64,000 nt of DNA from Alphaproteobacteria bacterium (GCA_024280895.1 JAJRPI010000072.1:1-64000), one strand, 5' to 3'. Positions 27,510 through 36,928 are shown, counted from the stretch's first letter. Translations and numbers: made by a program. The notes: generated from the sequence alone by a model not told the origin.

Positions 27510-28868
27510 ATGAAAACGAGTTATTCAGCAGAACAGCTCAAAGATCCGCTCGTCGCACAATCCGAAGCCATTATGCGCAAATGCGTGCATTGCGGTCTAT
27601 GTACGGCGACCTGTTCCAGCTATATTGTTCTGGGGGACGAGCGCGCTTCGCCGCGCGGACGTATCTCTCTCATTAACCGCATGATGAAAAACAATGAAAA
27701 CCCGTCCAAAGCAACAGTTGGTTTTCTCGATAATTGCCTGACCTGCCTGTCTTGCATGACCACCTGCCCCTCCGGCGTCGACTATGTACATCTCATTGAC
27801 ATGGCGCGAGCTCGTATCAACAAAAAGGCGCGGCGCAAACTATCCACCAAAGTAATGCGCTCACTGCTTGCTGGATTGCTGCCTTACCCCGCGCGGATGA
27901 AAACCGCCATGAAATTTGGCCGATTGGCACGCCCGCTGACCAACAGCTTTCAAAAACTGGGGCTGACCTCGCTATCGGGCATGCTTGAAGCCCTACCACA
28001 AAAGTCGGCCCGCAGCCCTCGCTATGAAAAACGCACGCCCGCCAAAGGCAAGCGCCTGAAACTTGTCGCCATGTTGCCCGGCTGTACCAATGATCTGCTG
28101 CGCCCCTCTATCAATGAAGCCACTATTGCTCTGTTTTCGCGAATGGGGATCGAAGTGATTGTACCCTCCGGCCTTGGCTGTTGCGGGGCGATTGAACATC
28201 ATCTGGGGGAAGAAGAAAAAGCCATCCGTTCGGCCAAACGCAATGTTGATGTGCTCTCCAAATTGCATGACGAACAACCCCTTGACGCCATTATCATCAC
28301 CGCGTCTGGGTGTGGCAGCATGCTCAAGGACTACGCGCATCTTTTGCGCAATGATGAAGGATATGCCAAACGAGCTGCCGACATTGCCGGACTGACCCAT
28401 GATGTCAGCGAAGTGCTAGACGCCATCACCATGCTTGCGCCAACCCAGTGGAGCGATATCAAGATTGCCTATCACGGCTCCTGCTCCCTTGAACATGGTC
28501 AAAAAATCACTCGCGAACCGCGCTCCTTGCTCGCCAAAGCCGGTTATACGGTTCTGGAAGTGCCCGAAGGGCACATATGCTGTGGATCGGCAGGGACCTA
28601 TTCGATCATGCAGCCAGTCATTTCAAAAGCCCTGCTGGTCCGCAAGCTGAATAATATTGACAAGGTGGAACCAGATATCATCGCCGCTGGCAATATTGGC
28701 TGTATCAATCACATGGCAGCCAAATCCAATACCCCCATTGTGCACACGATTGAACTGCTGAACTGGGCTTATGGCGGAGAGTGCCCGGCTGAGCTCAAGC
28801 ATCTTGAAAAGCGCATCCAGAAAATCTCTGGCGTCATGGCCGTCTCACGCATGGATGAGTATAATTAG
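27510..28868 (+). CDS. glcF: Glycolate oxidase iron-sulfur subunit GlcF
   Basis: Electron-transfer subunit of glycolate oxidase. Two ferredoxin-type [4Fe-4S] motifs lie in the N-terminus: CVHCGLCTATC near residue 26 and CLTCLSCMTTC near 76. Two Cys-rich CCG domains follow, with GLGCCGAIEHH near 220 and HICCGSAGTYS near 355. At 452 residues it is full length. It is the last gene of glcDEF, and no clear terminator follows. Confidence 0.95.
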   Translation: MKTSYSAEQLKDPLVAQSEAIMRKCVHCGLCTATCSSYIVLGDERASPRGRISLINRMMKNNENPSKATVGFLDNCLTCLSCMTTCPSGVDYVHLIDMARARINKKARRKLSTKVMRSLLAGLLPYPARMKTAMKFGRLARPLTNSFQKLGLTSLSGMLEALPQKSARSPRYEKRTPAKGKRLKLVAMLPGCTNDLLRPSINEATIALFSRMGIEVIVPSGLGCCGAIEHHLGEEEKAIRSAKRNVDVLSKLHDEQPLDAIIITASGCGSMLKDYAHLLRNDEGYAKRAADIAGLTHDVSEVLDAITMLAPTQWSDIKIAYHGSCSLEHGQKITREPRSLLAKAGYTVLEVPEGHICCGSAGTYSIMQPVISKALLVRKLNNIDKVEPDIIAAGNIGCINHMAAKSNTPIVHTIELLNWAYGGECPAELKHLEKRIQKISGVMAVSRMDEYN

Positions 28869-28936
28869 CTTGTTGAGCTATTTGAGTGTCGTGGCACGCA
28901 CGAAGAGCAACTATGAAAACTCACCATCCGTAAAGC

Positions 28937-31108
28937 TTATTGACCTCCAGTAAACAACGGGCGCTTGATCTTCTTTGCCTTTTCCAACATTTGCAGCGGA
29001 GCAACGAACCAGCTGCCTTTGCCAGGCGTTCGTCCTGGTACGAAGAACATGAATTCTCCCAACGGTTTTTTACCTGCCTGCATGCCTTGGCTCTGCCCTG
29101 AAGCGTTGCGTTGAGCGCTGTTGCTGCTGGCTAAACGTCCGCGCTTGGCCTGCATGGCCTGTTGCGTTTTCGCGGCGGGGGTCGCGAAGACATAAACCCA
29201 TTTATTATTCTTGCGAACCCAGATCTTCTGGTTCTTGGTCGTCTTGCGCTCACTTGCATCAGGACCTTCCGCCAATCCGGTTGCCGCTCCCGATTTTGGC
29301 GTCATTTTAGCAATCGGTTTATGCACCGTCTTTATCTTTGCACTGTTGGGCGCTTTCCCCAGATCTTTGTTTTTGGCCTTTGGCGTCGCGGTTATTGTGC
29401 TATTGCGCACAATGCCCTTTTGCACTCGTGTAGGCCCATTTGCGGCAGAACCGGATTTACCTTGCTGAGGCGCGACATAGACCCAGCGATTTTGACGCTG
29501 CACCCAACCACCGGTAACCGGCGCTTTGGCAACCTGTTCAGCCAAACCTTTCATAATAGCACCGTTCATCCGGCCGGGCTGTGATTGGGGTACAAATACC
29601 CAACGATTATTGACCCGCGACCACTTCCCGTTGCGAGCCAATTTCGGGCCAGCCTTTGCCTGCCCGACACGCTTGGTCAGCGGTTTTATCACCGCTTGCT
29701 GGCGAGGAGCTTGCGCAAGCTTTTTGCCCGCCTTTTTGATCTCTATGCCATTTTGCGACTTGGCGGGTTTTTTGGCCGCTTTGTTGATCTGGGCCTTGGC
29801 AGGCTTATCCGCATTATTTGCAATAGCAGGTTTTTGTGCAGCCGCTAATCCCGGTTTAAGCGAACCAGATTTAAGGCTAGCAACCGCTTTGCCTGACTTG
29901 GATGCCGCTTTTTTCTTGGCTTTTCCTCCCCCTACAATCGACCCATAGTTGCGGTTTTTATCAAAAACATAGACCCAGTTAGCGCCCCCGCCAACCCACA
30001 CGCCCGCATCTCCCGCTGCTTGAATTTCAGCGCTCAAGCCATAGATGCTTGGCAATATGCCACGTTTTTTAGGTGCGAAAGCCCAGCGCCCATCCTTACG
30101 GTTCAAATCACCCTTCGCGTACAATTGTTTGGCTGGTATACCCGTCAACCCGAACCTTTGTGAAAGCTCCGACCCATTATTGGGCACCCAGATATACGTC
30201 CCCTTATCATTGGCCACTAATTGTTGTTTGGATGGTTTTGTGGTCGCCGCGACGATCAGAGCGGCTGGTGCTTTTTTAACCAATGGTGTCTTGGGTTGAA
30301 CGCTTATCGCCCTAGAGGAAACATTGGAGGGAGCATTTATCGCAGCCGATTTCTTTGTCATCTGTTTTTGAGCTGTTTTTTGCTTCGCTAACCCAACCGG
30401 CTTGTGGTCTTTTGCTTTTCTGCCCGCAGATGTCAGCGGGGACGCTGGTTTTGCAGGTTTCACAGAAGCTGGCTCGTTCTTCAAAATGGGGCGCGGTGTC
30501 ACGAGAGACGAGAATTTTTCCGTTGCCGGTCGCCTGGCACTTTTCTTTTGCGCTTTGGCAATCGCTGGCGATTGAGGGCTTGGTTGCGTATGCGCTTTTA
30601 GTGGGGAGCCAGATGCCTGTTTTGTAGGCTTGACTACCTTGAGAGCGGGCTTGGCTTTTGACTGGGTTTTAAGGACAACCACACCAGCCTTTTTAGGAGC
30701 CGCCAGCTTGTTCTTGTGATCAACTACTGTTTTGCTTTCGAACCCCGTTTTGGGACTGACTGGAATGCGCGCCATCTTGTTGTCTGGCTTGATCACCTGG
30801 CCCGGCTTGACGTCCTTTGCTTTGGCAGCCTTTTTTGTATCCGCTTCGGGGAGCTTGGTAACCGGTGCAATCGTTTTATCGCCCATAGCTGGTTGCTTGG
30901 CGCTTTCCCCTTGCATTTGCGCTTTTGGCGACCAGAAATATCTGCTTAGCCCAGATATCCCTTTGCGAATATTATCAATGAACTGACCTGGATTACCGTT
31001 GTCCTGCTCGGCGGCCAGAGCCGCATTTCCTGGATAAAAGGACAAGCCAACCACAATAACAACAAAGAAGCTCAACGCTGTAAAAACGGAGCGATCAGAC
31101 ATTTTCAT
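28937..31108 (-). CDS. Large exported Lys/Ala/Pro-rich protein with W-V-Y/F-V repeats, unknown
   Basis: A 723-residue protein with a signal peptide (cut near NAALAAEQ), followed by long low-complexity stretches of Lys, Ala, Pro and Gln. Spaced along it are short aromatic repeats: TYIWVP (about 305), RWAFAP (341), VWVGGGANWVYVFD (370), WSRVNNRWVFVP (496), GWVQRQNRWVYVAP (534), IWVRKNNKWVYVF (629), and MFFVPGR...WFVAPLQ (687). The repeats look like small beta hairpins on flexible basic linkers, as in surface or polysaccharide-binding proteins. The high positive charge suggests contact with an anionic partner such as lipopolysaccharide, peptidoglycan or nucleic acid. I do not recognise the family. 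Confidence 0.82.
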   Translation of the reverse strand: MKMSDRSVFTALSFFVVIVVGLSFYPGNAALAAEQDNGNPGQFIDNIRKGISGLSRYFWSPKAQMQGESAKQPAMGDKTIAPVTKLPEADTKKAAKAKDVKPGQVIKPDNKMARIPVSPKTGFESKTVVDHKNKLAAPKKAGVVVLKTQSKAKPALKVVKPTKQASGSPLKAHTQPSPQSPAIAKAQKKSARRPATEKFSSLVTPRPILKNEPASVKPAKPASPLTSAGRKAKDHKPVGLAKQKTAQKQMTKKSAAINAPSNVSSRAISVQPKTPLVKKAPAALIVAATTKPSKQQLVANDKGTYIWVPNNGSELSQRFGLTGIPAKQLYAKGDLNRKDGRWAFAPKKRGILPSIYGLSAEIQAAGDAGVWVGGGANWVYVFDKNRNYGSIVGGGKAKKKAASKSGKAVASLKSGSLKPGLAAAQKPAIANNADKPAKAQINKAAKKPAKSQNGIEIKKAGKKLAQAPRQQAVIKPLTKRVGQAKAGPKLARNGKWSRVNNRWVFVPQSQPGRMNGAIMKGLAEQVAKAPVTGGWVQRQNRWVYVAPQQGKSGSAANGPTRVQKGIVRNSTITATPKAKNKDLGKAPNSAKIKTVHKPIAKMTPKSGAATGLAEGPDASERKTTKNQKIWVRKNNKWVYVFATPAAKTQQAMQAKRGRLASSNSAQRNASGQSQGMQAGKKPLGEFMFFVPGRTPGKGSWFVAPLQMLEKAKKIKRPLFTGGQ

Positions 31109-31259
31109 AACTCAAAAAACCTTTTAATGGGCGCGTCAACAAACCCTGTTTCAGTACGAATTTGCGGACATATCCCTGCACAGGACACAGAAGCACTTGT
31201 TGGATAAGGGACATTTTACATGAGATGGCGTGCCAACCAAGAGTAAAAGTGTAAATTCA

Positions 31260-31796
31260 TTAAAGCTGTTTAAGCTTGAAGGCCAGAGTGGTCGCGATAA
31301 ATCGCGCGATCGCACTGATATCATCGGCATAAAACGAAGGGAGATCATCTTCTGCGTGTGGATCATCACTGGCAACCGCCACAATATCGGGACGATCAAC
31401 AGACAGCTTTTGTCTGGTTTTCGCAAAACTGCTGCGCGCCTCTATCTTGGGGAAAGCCAGCTGTTTATAGCCCTCGACAAGCACCAGATCAAAGCCCTTG
31501 AACTGGTCAAGAATGGTCTCAAAATCTGGCTCTTGTTCAGGAACCAGTTCGGCCACCAGAGCCCAGCGATATTTTGAAACAACGGCGATCTGACGCGCTC
31601 CAGCTTCTCGCATCAAATATGAATCGCGCCCTTCATGGTCAATATCAAACGAATGGTGCGCATGCTTAATGGCCCCAACCCGTAGACCCAGCTGCGAAAA
31701 ATGAGCGATCAGCCGGGTCGTCAATAAGGTTTTTCCTGAATTTTTCCAGCCGGTAATCCCAAATACGGGTACCTCATAGCGACAAAAAGCGCTCAT
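31260..31796 (-). CDS. mobB: Molybdopterin-guanine dinucleotide biosynthesis protein MobB
   Basis: A 178-residue GTP-binding protein that assists MobA in attaching GMP to molybdopterin to give the bis-MGD cofactor. The P-loop is GWKNSGKTLL near residue 16. Typical MobB segments follow: VGAIKHAHHSFDIDHEGRDSYLMREAGA and LVLVEGYKQL. mobA is not in the window, so the gene is separated from its usual partner. It is transcribed towards the large repeat protein with a gap of about 150 bases. Confidence 0.93.
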   Translation of the reverse strand: MSAFCRYEVPVFGITGWKNSGKTLLTTRLIAHFSQLGLRVGAIKHAHHSFDIDHEGRDSYLMREAGARQIAVVSKYRWALVAELVPEQEPDFETILDQFKGFDLVLVEGYKQLAFPKIEARSSFAKTRQKLSVDRPDIVAVASDDPHAEDDLPSFYADDISAIARFIATTLAFKLKQL

Positions 31797-31985
31797 AATC
31801 TATGTAATTCCTCTGATTGAGCAAAATGAAGACTGCGACATGATACCCCGCCAAACTAAGTAGTTCTCCCAATATCTCGAAGCGCCCAACTAGGTCGTAA
31901 TGAACACCTAGGGGAGAAGGTCAAACGAGCGCAATAGTTTTATTTACCAAAAGCTACGCCGTTTTCGAGGAAGGGATCACTAGCA

Positions 31986-32744
31986 ATGGGTATCATTACT
32001 GCAATCAACACAGAACCCGCATCAACCCACCGATATTTGAACTCTGATCGTCAAAATAACGATATCCGCCAGTTCGGTGTCGCGGGCCTGATGGCCACCG
32101 CACATAGCTGCACTTACATGCGCGATATTGCCAGCAGCCGCAACCTTACGGCAGGCGAGACTTTGTTCTGGGAAGATGACCCAATCCAATATACCTATTT
32201 AATAATTGATGGCTCTATGAAAGCCTACAAGCTTTTACCCAATGGCCGCAGCCAAATCACCCGCTTCATCACAACAGGCGAAATCATCTCGTCACCCTTA
32301 ATCGATAACTACTCCTACAGCACCGAGGCACTTGGCGATTGCACCATTTTGCAATTGCCACAAAAACGCTTTGACAAAATCATGGCCAAGGATCCCGCCC
32401 TCATGAAGTCGATTTTTGGTAAATTATCGATTGAACTACAGCGGACCCAAAAGCAAATCCTCTTATTGGGACGCATGCCCGCAATTGAACGCGTATCAAA
32501 TTTTCTGCTCGATATCGCGCAACGGCAAAACCCTCAAACCGCCCATTTTGAATCCGATATGCTCATTACATTGCCAATGGCACGCGCTGACATTGCTGAT
32601 TATCTTGGTCTGACGATCGAGACTGTGAGCCGGGCTTTTTCGAAATTTCGCCGCGATGGCCTGATCGACTTGCCTCGCCCCAATCTTGTTCGCTTGCGCG
32701 ATCAAACAAGATTACGTGCGCAAAGTCATTCGCTGACGGGTTAA
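31986..32744 (+). CDS. FixK-like Crp/Fnr family transcriptional regulator
   Basis: A 252-residue regulator with a cyclic-nucleotide-binding fold (about residues 45-155) and a winged helix (about 175-240). The recognition helix ETVSRAFSKFRRDG has the E--SR pattern of proteins that bind TTGAT-N4-ATCAA boxes. Only one cysteine lies in the N-terminal region and the oxygen-sensing Cys cluster of Fnr is absent, so the protein is better described as FixK-like, with activity set by expression or another signal. GGGATC precedes the ATG. The upstream gap contains the small palindrome AACTAAGTAGTT at 31854-31865, which could be an operator. No clear Fnr box was seen near it. Confidence 0.88.
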   Translation: MGIITAINTEPASTHRYLNSDRQNNDIRQFGVAGLMATAHSCTYMRDIASSRNLTAGETLFWEDDPIQYTYLIIDGSMKAYKLLPNGRSQITRFITTGEIISSPLIDNYSYSTEALGDCTILQLPQKRFDKIMAKDPALMKSIFGKLSIELQRTQKQILLLGRMPAIERVSNFLLDIAQRQNPQTAHFESDMLITLPMARADIADYLGLTIETVSRAFSKFRRDGLIDLPRPNLVRLRDQTRLRAQSHSLTG

Positions 32745-33075
32745 TTCTTGCCTGCAAAACTGCCCAAAATACTAGGAAAGCGCCCAAAATAAATTCACAA
32801 TATTATTTATCGTGTCGATTTTTGCACGAGATGACCTCGTTCGCCAAATTAAGGTCACGTTTTTAGTCTCCATAATAAATCAACAGTTGGGGCACATAAA
32901 AATGCCATAAAAAAAACAGGCATTCTCAACTGTAATTGCCCGACGGAAGTGCTCTAATCCAGCCGCCCGCCGGGTATCGGGAGGCTCCAAGCGCCGTCAT
33001 TTTTGACCAAGCACTGCAAGAGTTCCTTGATTTTTGAGGCAAAGTGGGCGTAAATATCCCTACCTGGAGATTTAT
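32745..33075. other. 331-base intergenic region with possible structured RNA
   Basis: No ORF of interest. From 32948 to 33015 the outer arms AGTGCT and AGCACT enclose a G/C-rich inner hairpin (GCCGCCCG pairing with CGGGAGGC, one mismatch, loop CCGGGTAT, 32962-32984). This could be a small RNA or a structured 5' leader of the following lipoprotein gene. An AATGCC...GGCATT hairpin lies near 32902-32925. No convincing promoter or T-run terminator was found. The match to any known RNA family is not evident. Confidence 0.3.
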
Positions 33076-33738
33076 ATGTTACGTGTGATTTTCTCTTTTT
33101 TGCTGATGACCGGCCTGACAACAGCGCTCGCTAGTTGCGGCAGCATTGGACAAAGCAGCTCCACTCTTTCCTATGCCCCCAATGACGGTATTTTATCCTA
33201 TGGCGGCAAAGGCGAAGCCCGCAGATATACAGCTGAGGGGCAAAATAGCCAGCGCTCCGCGCGGCTAAGCGATAAGGTCCCGCGGGGCAAATATAGCAAA
33301 GCTCCCAAAGACGCCTTTAAAAATCGCGACTACAGCAAAACCCGGCTCAATCCAGATACCGCCAGGAAAATGATCAATTCCTATCGCGCAAGCAAAGGAC
33401 TAAAACCCCTAAAAATTAACACCAAGCTGGTGGAAGCGGCGAAAATGCACGCTAAGGATCTAGCCAGCCATGATCGTATTTCCCATTATGGATCGGATGG
33501 ATCTGACCCGCTGGTACGGGTTCAGCGCACGGGTTACCCCGTTCATCTGGCAGCTGAAAATGTCGGCACAGGGCAAGTATCGCTCGCTGAAGTGTTCAAG
33601 GGCTGGCAGCAAAGTCCCGGTCATAACGAAAACCTGTTATTGAAAAATGCCAAGGAAATGGGCATCGCCCTGATTATCGATCCAGATACTGAATATAAAA
33701 CATTCTGGACCCTGGTGCTTGGCACCAAACGCTCCTAA
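33076..33738 (+). CDS. CAP/SCP domain lipoprotein
   Basis: A 220-residue exported protein. The signal peptide ends in a lipobox, TTALASCGS, so it is probably a lipoprotein. After a basic linker, a CAP (SCP/PR1-like) domain covers about residues 95-218, with the expected SYRASKGLKPL, KMHAKDLASHDRISHYG, AENVG and SPGHNENLL motifs, which carry the conserved His and Glu residues. CAP domains in bacteria are cell-envelope proteins of mostly unknown activity. The start at 33076 is chosen because GGAG lies seven bases upstream. The ORF-track start 14 codons earlier lacks a site. Confidence 0.9.
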   Translation: MLRVIFSFLLMTGLTTALASCGSIGQSSSTLSYAPNDGILSYGGKGEARRYTAEGQNSQRSARLSDKVPRGKYSKAPKDAFKNRDYSKTRLNPDTARKMINSYRASKGLKPLKINTKLVEAAKMHAKDLASHDRISHYGSDGSDPLVRVQRTGYPVHLAAENVGTGQVSLAEVFKGWQQSPGHNENLLLKNAKEMGIALIIDPDTEYKTFWTLVLGTKRS

Positions 33739-33748
33739 AAAATATTTA

Positions 33749-33976
33749 TCAGCAAATAGTTGGTTGTTCATAGCCTTCATATTGCAAGCGTGTCACCACC
33801 CGCCCCCAGGCCTCGGCCCGCACTTCATCCCCTATTATCGCCTGCTCATGGGCAAAAAAATCAGCAATCATCGCGGCATATGAGCCGTGCTGCCGCTTGA
33901 TCACTTCCGCCATCTTGATAATATCTGGCTCTGAAAAAAATAGTGCTTGCGATGGTAGCGGGGTTGCTCTGGCCAT
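33749..33976 (-). CDS. Small hypothetical protein, unknown
   Basis: A 75-residue soluble helical protein. It has a strong GAGGAG ribosome-binding site before the ATG at 33976, which is the best evidence that it is real. It contains an amphipathic helical core (DIIKMAEVIKRQHGSYAAMIADFFAHEQAI) and ends in a Cys. It converges with the CAP-domain lipoprotein gene, leaving only 10 bases between the stops. I cannot assign a family. Confidence 0.75.
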   Translation of the reverse strand: MARATPLPSQALFFSEPDIIKMAEVIKRQHGSYAAMIADFFAHEQAIIGDEVRAEAWGRVVTRLQYEGYEQPTIC

Positions 33977-34135
33977 TTATCATTCTCCTCGATTGAACTA
34001 TCGAGGGAATAGCAAGAAGCGCACCAGAACGGATTTTGCAGCTGTTTGATGACTAAATGCCGCTAATAAGCAGTTAAATTGACCGGTTTTGATGCTATTC
34101 TTGTCGTCAATCAATGTGAAACACCAGAGGAGAGC

Positions 34136-34570
34136 ATGAGTAAATCCAATAATAAGACAATTCCCACCCTGATCTCTCCAGTAGATTTTCTAAAAAATAT
34201 CGAGCATCCACGCCGCCGCGAAGATGGTCTTGCTCTACTGGCATTGTTTAACCGTGTCACACAATTGAAACCCGTCATGTGGGGCACATCCATTGTCGGC
34301 TATGGGCGCTATCACTATAAATATGATAGTGACCGCGAGGGCGACCATCTGATGAGCGGCTTTAGCCCGCGCAAAAACGCACTATCCATCTATATCATGC
34401 CGGGATATCGCGACCTGTCTGCCATGCTTGATCGCCTTGGCAAACACAAAACAGGTAAAAGCTGTCTCTATATCAACAAGCTTGATGATGTGGAGCTGCC
34501 CGTTCTTGAAGAGATCATCCTCAATGGCCAGGCCTATATGCGTAAAAACTACCAGACATGGGAGCAATAG
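34136..34570 (+). CDS. DUF1801 family protein
   Basis: A 144-residue protein of the DUF1801 (YdhG-like) fold. Characteristic segments are RREDGLALLALFNRVT, PVMWGTSIVGYGRYHYKY and FSPRKNALSIYIMPGY. The biochemical function of the family is not established. The ATG at 34136 is used because AGAGGAG lies just before it. The 19-codon extension in the ORF track is not conserved-looking. The neighbours give no clear functional hint. Confidence 0.87.
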   Translation: MSKSNNKTIPTLISPVDFLKNIEHPRRREDGLALLALFNRVTQLKPVMWGTSIVGYGRYHYKYDSDREGDHLMSGFSPRKNALSIYIMPGYRDLSAMLDRLGKHKTGKSCLYINKLDDVELPVLEEIILNGQAYMRKNYQTWEQ

Positions 34571-34598
34571 CTTGCGTCCTCCCTCCCATGTCAATCCA

Positions 34599-35165
34599 TT
34601 ACGTAATAGGCTTCCAAACACATTCCGGTTTTATCACCCGGCGCGGTTTTCCAGCTTTCAACATGATTAAACGACGACGTATTTTGAAATGATGAATGGA
34701 CTTGGTCGTGCAATAGGCGTGCGGGGCCAGTTTGTTCTTGAGGGCAAAACGGTGCGGCGTGATCGTCACCATCTTGGACATCGCCTCTTTGTTGGTGCTC
34801 TTATTATAACGAAACTCCATATGCAAAGGCCTTGCATAGGTCATACAATGACCCGTAATACTAAAAGGCTTTCCCAAATCTGCAATGGTGTCCTGTTTCC
34901 AATCGCTACAATCATTCTTTTTACTTTTATCACACCAGCGAAATTCGTATTTAATGGGTTTGATGCGGAGTTTGTTATATTCTGGGCTCACGAACAAAAC
35001 GCATTGCTTGGTTTTTTGAACTACCTTGCTTGCTTTTTGGGGAGCCTTTGCCTTTGACGCGCCTTCATTGCTGGCGTCTTTTGCCTGGGCAAAACCTTGC
35101 ATCCCAACCATCATACAAGCTGCCATTGCCAGTCCAGCCAAACTCTTTTTTGTAATGCCTGTCAT
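34599..35165 (-). CDS. Exported Cys-containing protein, unknown
   Basis: A 188-residue protein with a signal peptide (LAMAACMMVGMQGFAQA, cut before KDAS), a short Lys/Ala-rich linker, and a C-terminal domain with several cysteines (KQCVLF, RWCDKSKKNDCSDW, GHCMTY, HAYCTT, PECVW) that could form disulfides in the periplasm. It is basic overall. AAGGGAT precedes the ATG. I do not recognise the fold. It converges with the DUF1801 gene. Confidence 0.75.
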   Translation of the reverse strand: MTGITKKSLAGLAMAACMMVGMQGFAQAKDASNEGASKAKAPQKASKVVQKTKQCVLFVSPEYNKLRIKPIKYEFRWCDKSKKNDCSDWKQDTIADLGKPFSITGHCMTYARPLHMEFRYNKSTNKEAMSKMVTITPHRFALKNKLAPHAYCTTKSIHHFKIRRRLIMLKAGKPRRVIKPECVWKPIT

Positions 35166-35324
35166 TTTTCTATCCCTTGCTTGTTTATTTTGTTGCCAGC
35201 TATTGCTGACTTCAAAATAGTCAGTGGATCAACAATCAGGAGTGATGAAAATCACATTTACTTGGAATGTTAAAAGAGGGGAGCATGGAAGTGACTTTGC
35301 AACAAGCTTCATATGCAAATGATA

Positions 35325-36194
35325 TTAATGGATATTCTTTGATCTAGCCGCAAAGAACAGGGCATGAGCGGCCACTGATGCCAGCACAATAGAGCCGCCA
35401 ATCAGCGTCATCTGGCCCGGCACTTCATTGACGAATAAGAATACCCAGATGGGCGCCAAAATGAATTCCAGCAAAACCAGCAAGGTCAGCTCCGCGCCTT
35501 GCAAATAACGTGAGGCTCTCACCAGAAAAAAGTAACTGGCCCCCGATATCAGCGCCCCCCAGATCAGGCACAAGACAAGATCATGGGGGGACAGGTGCAG
35601 ATCGCCTTGTGTCATGTAAAACGCCACCCCAGCAGAAATAAGCGCCGCAACGATCAGCGAGGCCAACATATTAACGGAGCGGCCCTTGCGCAAAATGACC
35701 ACAAAGCAGGCAAAACCAAATGCCGTCATGATAGCCATCAGATTGCCAAACACGGAGCCCCGCGCAAAACCATCGCCAACCATCAGGGCAATGCCAGCGC
35801 TGGCCACCAGAATGGCAATGATTGTGATGGGCTTGACCCGTTCACCCAAAATGAACCAGGCCATGACAGCGGTGAAAAATGGAATGGCGCTCATGGTAAA
35901 AACCGTATTGGCGACCGTGGTGTGCGTGAGCGCCAGCACAAACCCCATGATTGTTGAGGCAAAGAACATGCCGCCAAGCACGCCAAGCCAGCCGATGCGG
36001 ACCATCTGTTTGATGGCCCCACCTTTATGCTCAAGGAACAAAAGCGCTGCCATGGCAACTGCCAGCCCGACCGAGCGCCAAAAAACGATTTGCCAATCAC
36101 CCGCCGCATGAAGATTGCGCACCAGCAAACCGCTAAGCGACATGACACCTGAGCTGGCGACCATCATGGCAATAGCTTTTTGATGTGTGGTCAT
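35325..36194 (-). CDS. EamA/DMT family transporter
   Basis: An inner-membrane protein of 289 residues with about ten hydrophobic segments arranged as two EamA repeats (about 5-140 and 150-280). This is typical of the drug/metabolite transporter superfamily. Family signatures include FWRSVGLAVAMAALL, MSAIPFFTAVMAWFILGERV at the end of repeat one and the matching ILAPIWVFLFVNEVP in repeat two. The substrate cannot be predicted; relatives export amino acids or other metabolites. It stands alone. Confidence 0.9.
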   Translation of the reverse strand: MTTHQKAIAMMVASSGVMSLSGLLVRNLHAAGDWQIVFWRSVGLAVAMAALLFLEHKGGAIKQMVRIGWLGVLGGMFFASTIMGFVLALTHTTVANTVFTMSAIPFFTAVMAWFILGERVKPITIIAILVASAGIALMVGDGFARGSVFGNLMAIMTAFGFACFVVILRKGRSVNMLASLIVAALISAGVAFYMTQGDLHLSPHDLVLCLIWGALISGASYFFLVRASRYLQGAELTLLVLLEFILAPIWVFLFVNEVPGQMTLIGGSIVLASVAAHALFFAARSKNIH

Positions 36195-36243
36195 TGCTTA
36201 AGAAGGTCCTGCAGTTAATAAATATTCAGATACACTCAAGCAA

Positions 36244-36744
36244 TTATTTTTTGCCAAGATCTCTGGCCCACCGCACAACACCCCAAAGTCCCCTGGCTCC
36301 AAACAATAGCCAAAGAGCGGCGATCAATTCAGCGATCATCGCCATAAATATCCCGGCATTGTCTTGGGTCCAGATCCACGTGATCCCCAGGTTGCGCGTT
36401 CCCAGAAATATCCCGAGCAGATAAAAACCATCGATAATAGCCTGAACCAGAAAATACAGACCCATGAGAGAACTGGCTAAATATTCAATTTTATCACTGG
36501 AAAGACCGTCGGTTTTTTTTGACTCACTCCCAACTGGAAGAAGTTTTCCAGCTAAAGTGAGGGGAAAAACAATCATCAACAAGGACGCGGCAAGCATGAG
36601 TAAAAAAGCCAGTATCATTAGCCATTGAATTTGAGACCCGCCGACCATCGATCCGATATATAGAGACCCGTTTCTCAGGGCGTAGAGACCCATCACAATT
36701 CCGGTAATCCGAACCGCCAGCGCTGTCAGTATCCTGATTGTCAT
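36244..36744 (-). CDS. Four-helix membrane protein, unknown
   Basis: A 166-residue protein with about four membrane segments (ITGIVMGLYALRNG, MILAFLLMLAASLLMIVFPLTL, LMGLYFLVQAIIDGFYLLGIFLG, AMIAELIAALWLLFGARGLWGVV) and a short polar loop near residue 80. No family is recognised. The ATG at 36744 has a GAGGG site six bases upstream, which supports the call. The upstream region contains the REP-like repeat pair. Confidence 0.7.
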   Translation of the reverse strand: MTIRILTALAVRITGIVMGLYALRNGSLYIGSMVGGSQIQWLMILAFLLMLAASLLMIVFPLTLAGKLLPVGSESKKTDGLSSDKIEYLASSLMGLYFLVQAIIDGFYLLGIFLGTRNLGITWIWTQDNAGIFMAMIAELIAALWLLFGARGLWGVVRWARDLGKK

Positions 36745-36803
36745 GAAAATCCCTCAAGTTGAAATTAATTGTACTTAGACGATATGGACGGAGCCCTATG
36801 ACT

Positions 36804-36840
36804 CCCTCTCCCAGACGGGGAGAGGGCTGGGGTGAGGGGG
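36804..36840. repeat. REP-like palindromic repeat, copy 1
   Basis: The sequence forms a CCCTCTCC/GGAGAGGG hairpin followed by GGCTGGGGTGAGGGGG. This is a widely scattered intergenic repeat type in Proteobacteria. It is the inverted copy of the element at 36929-36976. Confidence 0.8.
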
Positions 36841-36928
36841 TTGTTGGTTGAAAACGTTCGAAAGCTCGGCCCTGCACTTGTTATTTTAAAATCATTTGAA
36901 AATCGTGATGAAAGAGCTTTATGCCCTG

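Noticed and set aside
36524-36877. 117-codon minus-strand ORF running through REP-like repeat copy 1
   Set aside because: It reads through the palindromic repeat and then overlaps the four-helix membrane protein gene in another frame.
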